Below, piece by piece: positions 6,354 through 7,816 of a stretch of DNA of 7,816 bases (its first letter is position 1; each line of letters begins with the position of its first letter). Both the position numbers and the translations under genes were made by a program. The DNA lies in NCBI GenBank assembly GCA_902772625.1, contig CACYBP010000120.1:1-7816 (forward strand). Direction: 5' to 3'. The notes under the pieces are model-generated. The model worked only from the letters and a program-made list of their open reading frames with translations, made no database searches and had not been told where the DNA came from. Origin of the DNA: Oscillospiraceae bacterium. GTDB lineage: Bacteria > Bacillota > Clostridia > Oscillospirales > QAMX01.

Positions 6354-6382
6354 ATCATACCATACCGGTGGGAGTTTGTCAA
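6354..6382 (-). promoter_or_regulatory. Sigma-A type promoter of the ABC importer operon
   Basis: On the minus strand TTGACA (6377-6382) is followed after exactly 17 nt by TATGAT (6354-6359). The -35 is perfect and the -10 has one mismatch. Transcription should start near 6347, leaving a leader of about 30 nt, too short for a riboswitch or T-box. The A-rich leader before the RBS should favour translation. Confidence 0.9.
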
Positions 6383-6438
6383 GCAACGGGATGAGAAAGA
6401 ATGAAGGCGCGGGGAAGAGTGGAATAGGGCAAAATGCC

Positions 6439-6499
6439 GAAAGAAAAGGCGTCCGCTCCTCCCGGCGGTCCGAAACCGCAGCGGGAAAGGGCGGACGCC
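6439..6499 (-). terminator. Large nested-stem terminator of the hydrolase-like gene
   Basis: On the minus strand the outer stem GGCGTCCGC/GCGGACGCC (6491-6499 with 6448-6456) encloses a second stem (CCCG/CGGG core with flanking wobble pairs) and a small apical hairpin GCGGT-TTCGG-ACCGC. The base is followed by TTTTCTTTC. It lies 14 nt after the hydrolase-like stop codon and insulates the importer promoter from upstream transcription. The three-layer stem is longer than most intrinsic terminators. Confidence 0.85.
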
Positions 6500-6513
6500 C
6501 GGGATAACAGGGA

Positions 6514-7545
6514 TCAGGGATAGCTTCTGAAAGAAGTCTCCGGCGGGGAGAGGGATCCCTTTTCCGAAAGGCGGGAGAGGAGCGAGGCGAGGGCGGAGGT
6601 CATCGCTTCCTCGTAGGAGGCGGGGTCCTCCACCGTGAAGAGATACCGGTCGGTTTCCCCCTCCGCCGCCTCGCGCCAGAGGGCGTGTCCGTCCTCCGGA
6701 CAGGAGACAGAGACCGGGCGGAAGGAGAAGACCTCCTTCCGGGGCTCCTTTCCCAGGGGGACGATCGCCCCCTCCCGTGTGACCGAAAGTCCCGCGGCGT
6801 GGAGAAAGCCCGCCGTACACCACATGTTCCGGAAACTCTCGCCGAAAAAGTCCCGGAGCCGCGGATCCACCGGCGCGGAAAGAGACGAAAGCCAGTCGGC
6901 CCCCTGCCTCCGGGAAAGGGCGTCGAGAAAGTAATTCAGAACCGCGGGGGAGAGCAGATCGAAGATCCGCTTCTGCCGGAAATGCCACCAGGTGCCGTGC
7001 CGGCCGACGGTGTTCTCACTTTCCATGGAATGGAAGCAGGGCATCCAGTAGACCGGGCAGGGAAGCGAGAAGATCCCGGCAAAGGAACGGGGATCGAGCC
7101 AGACGTTGTATTCAAGCTTCGGGGTGTCGCATCCCGCCCCGGCGTTGAGATAGATCGCGCCGACCTTTTCCCGGAAGAGCGAAGGCCAGCGCTTTCCCGC
7201 CTCGCACACGTCCCGGCAGGAGCCGACGATGAAGACCGTGACCGGGGAAGAGGCCTTTTCCAGCGTCTGCTTCAGAAGCGAAAGGCCCGATCCCGGCGCA
7301 AGACCCGGCCCCCTCTGCCCGACGCCCACCGGGACCGGGATCCCGGTGATTTCCGAGAGCGCCGCCGGGGCGGCGATATCGGGATCGCCGAAGGCGGGAG
7401 AGGGAGGATAATCGAGAAGGATCCCGCCGAGCTCGGCAAGGCCCATCCCGGCCAGAGCGAAAAGACACGCCAGATCGTAATGATCGTCGGGGTCGTTATG
7501 AGGGCGAAAGAGATCGGTCTCGTGGAAGAAAACGGGTCGGTTCAT
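6514..7545 (-). CDS. Nucleoside-hydrolase-like protein
   Basis: A 343-residue cytoplasmic protein with the nucleoside hydrolase (IUNH) fold pattern. The N-terminal metal loop is unusual: ETDLFRPHNDPDDHYDLA (9-26) in place of the standard DTDPGxDDA, with an insertion but with D11, D20 and D21 retained. GSCRDV (108-113), YLNAG (132-136) and LEYNVWLDP (144-152, with E145 and N147 matching the substrate-binding AExN motif) support the family. YWMPCFHS (166-173) and GTWWHFRQKRIFD (184-196) appear specific to this divergent group. The C-terminal aspartate that normally completes the calcium site is not obvious; MWCTAGFLHAAG (241-252) occupies that region. It may hydrolyse a nucleoside or another N-glycoside, or have lost activity. 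ATG 7545 is chosen for AGGAGGT 4 nt upstream (7550-7556); the ATG at 7593 lies in the tRNA terminator. No own promoter is visible. Confidence 0.85.
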   Translation of the reverse strand: MNRPVFFHETDLFRPHNDPDDHYDLACLFALAGMGLAELGGILLDYPPSPAFGDPDIAAPAALSEITGIPVPVGVGQRGPGLAPGSGLSLLKQTLEKASSPVTVFIVGSCRDVCEAGKRWPSLFREKVGAIYLNAGAGCDTPKLEYNVWLDPRSFAGIFSLPCPVYWMPCFHSMESENTVGRHGTWWHFRQKRIFDLLSPAVLNYFLDALSRRQGADWLSSLSAPVDPRLRDFFGESFRNMWCTAGFLHAAGLSVTREGAIVPLGKEPRKEVFSFRPVSVSCPEDGHALWREAAEGETDRYLFTVEDPASYEEAMTSALASLLSRLSEKGSLSPPETSFRSYP

Positions 7546-7591
7546 GGAAACCTCCTTTTTTGAAAACGGACGGGAAAGACGGGAGAATAAC

Positions 7592-7621
7592 AAAAGAGCG
7601 ACGCTTTCGCATCGCTCTTTT
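7592..7621 (-). terminator. Terminator of tRNA-Arg, possibly leaky
   Basis: On the minus strand GAGCGATGC-GAAA-GCGTCGCTC (7609-7617 with 7596-7604, one G-U pair) has a GNRA tetraloop and is extended by AAAA/TTTT; TTTTGTTATT follows. It lies 3 nt after the encoded CCA of the tRNA. The A-run on the other side makes it symmetric, so it could also act on rightward transcripts. The hydrolase-like gene begins 47 nt further on. Confidence 0.87.
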
Positions 7622-7624
7622 GCC

Positions 7625-7701
7625 TGGCGCGCCCAAAGGGACTCGAACCCCCAGCATCATGCCCCGGAAACATGCGCTCTATCCAATTGAGCTATGGGCG
7701 C
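7625..7701 (-). tRNA. tRNA-Arg (anticodon CCG)
   Basis: The minus strand folds as a complete cloverleaf. The acceptor stem is GCGCCCA/TGGGCGC, the D-stem GCTC/GAGC, and the anticodon stem CATGT/GCATG with loop TTCCGGG gives anticodon CCG, which reads the arginine codon CGG. The variable loop is ATGCT, the T-arm GGGGG-TTCGAGT-CCCTT, the discriminator G, and CCA is encoded. Two G-U pairs (49-65 and 50-64) at the base of the T-stem are the only weak point. It is preceded by its own strong promoter and followed by its own terminator, so it is probably a single-tRNA unit. Confidence 0.97.
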
Positions 7702-7714
7702 ATCAACGAGACGT

Positions 7715-7743
7715 ATTATACACCTTTCGGCCCGCCGCGTCAA
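7715..7743 (-). promoter_or_regulatory. Promoter of tRNA-Arg
   Basis: On the minus strand TTGACG (7738-7743) and TATAAT (7715-7720) are separated by exactly 17 nt. Transcription should start near 7708, a few bases before the mature tRNA 5' end at 7701. One base differs from consensus across both hexamers. Confidence 0.92.
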
Positions 7744-7795
7744 GAGGGGATTTTTCGGGAAAGCGCCGCGGAAGGGGGAAGGCGGCCCCGGCGGC

Positions 7796-7801
7796 TTGAC
7801 A
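7796..7801 (+). promoter_or_regulatory. Possible -35 box of a rightward promoter cut by the window edge
   Basis: TTGACA lies 15 nt from the right edge. At the usual 17-nt spacing its -10 box would begin at 7819, just outside the window, so it can be neither confirmed nor ruled out. If real, it drives a gene divergent from the tRNA. Confidence 0.35.
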
Positions 7802-7816
7802 GGGCAAAGATCCAAA

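Noticed and set aside
6350..6988. 212-codon minus-strand frame overlapping the hydrolase-like gene
   Set aside because: Same strand but another frame; Arg/Pro/Gly-rich, with no RBS, and running through the terminator and the importer promoter.
6685..7563. 292-codon plus-strand open frame
   Set aside because: Antisense shadow of the hydrolase-like gene, with a charge-rich composition typical of such shadows.
7546..7593. ATG at 7593 as the hydrolase-like start
   Set aside because: It lies within the tRNA terminator region, has no RBS, and the strong AGGAGGT precedes ATG 7545.

Overview
The window looks like chromosomal DNA from a moderately high-GC member of the Bacillota, probably a Clostridia-type anaerobe. 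The support is strong AGGAGG-type ribosome binding sites, near-consensus sigma-A promoters with 17-nt spacers, two lipoproteins with Gram-positive-style lipoboxes, short operons closed by intrinsic terminators, and a tRNA with encoded CCA. The species cannot be named from the sequence. Most of the window is roughly 60-65% GC. The first ~770 bases are clearly poorer (hand counts: about 35% over 121-240 and 47% over 301-720), so the left edge probably has a different history.

Left edge (1-840): an open but start-less 50-codon stretch (4-156), a gap without recognised features, then an unrecognised four-helix membrane protein (292-765) closed by a 14-bp-stem terminator. A leucine-rich-repeat lipoprotein (839-2137, minus) converges on it.

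Middle left (2138-3960): a divergent control region holds an extended -10 promoter with phased direct repeats for the lipoprotein, plus a near-consensus promoter and a 10-bp inverted repeat for the rightward pair. That pair is an enolase-superfamily acid-sugar dehydratase of the mannonate dehydratase/RspA group (2389-3597) followed 11 nt later by a small DUF1905 protein (3609-3896). A 13-bp-stem terminator separates it from the converging ABC operon.

Middle right (3963-6382, minus): a complete polar amino acid ABC importer, with a lipoprotein binding protein, a permease and an ATPase transcribed in that order from a TTGACA-17-TATGAT promoter. A hairpin-plus-U-tract after the binding-protein gene probably makes that protein more abundant than the membrane complex. 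The binding protein's C-terminus and overall pattern suggest cystine or a similar polar amino acid.

Right edge (6448-7816, minus): tRNA-Arg(CCG) with its own promoter and terminator, then 47 nt downstream a nucleoside-hydrolase-like protein with an altered metal-binding loop, ended by a large nested-stem terminator. No separate promoter is visible for the hydrolase-like gene, so read-through from the tRNA unit is possible.

I see no phage genes, insertion sequence, CRISPR array, riboswitch or defence system. The most interesting points are the substrate of the dehydratase/DUF1905 pair, the altered nucleoside hydrolase fold, the phased direct repeats at the lipoprotein promoter, and the foreign-looking left end.
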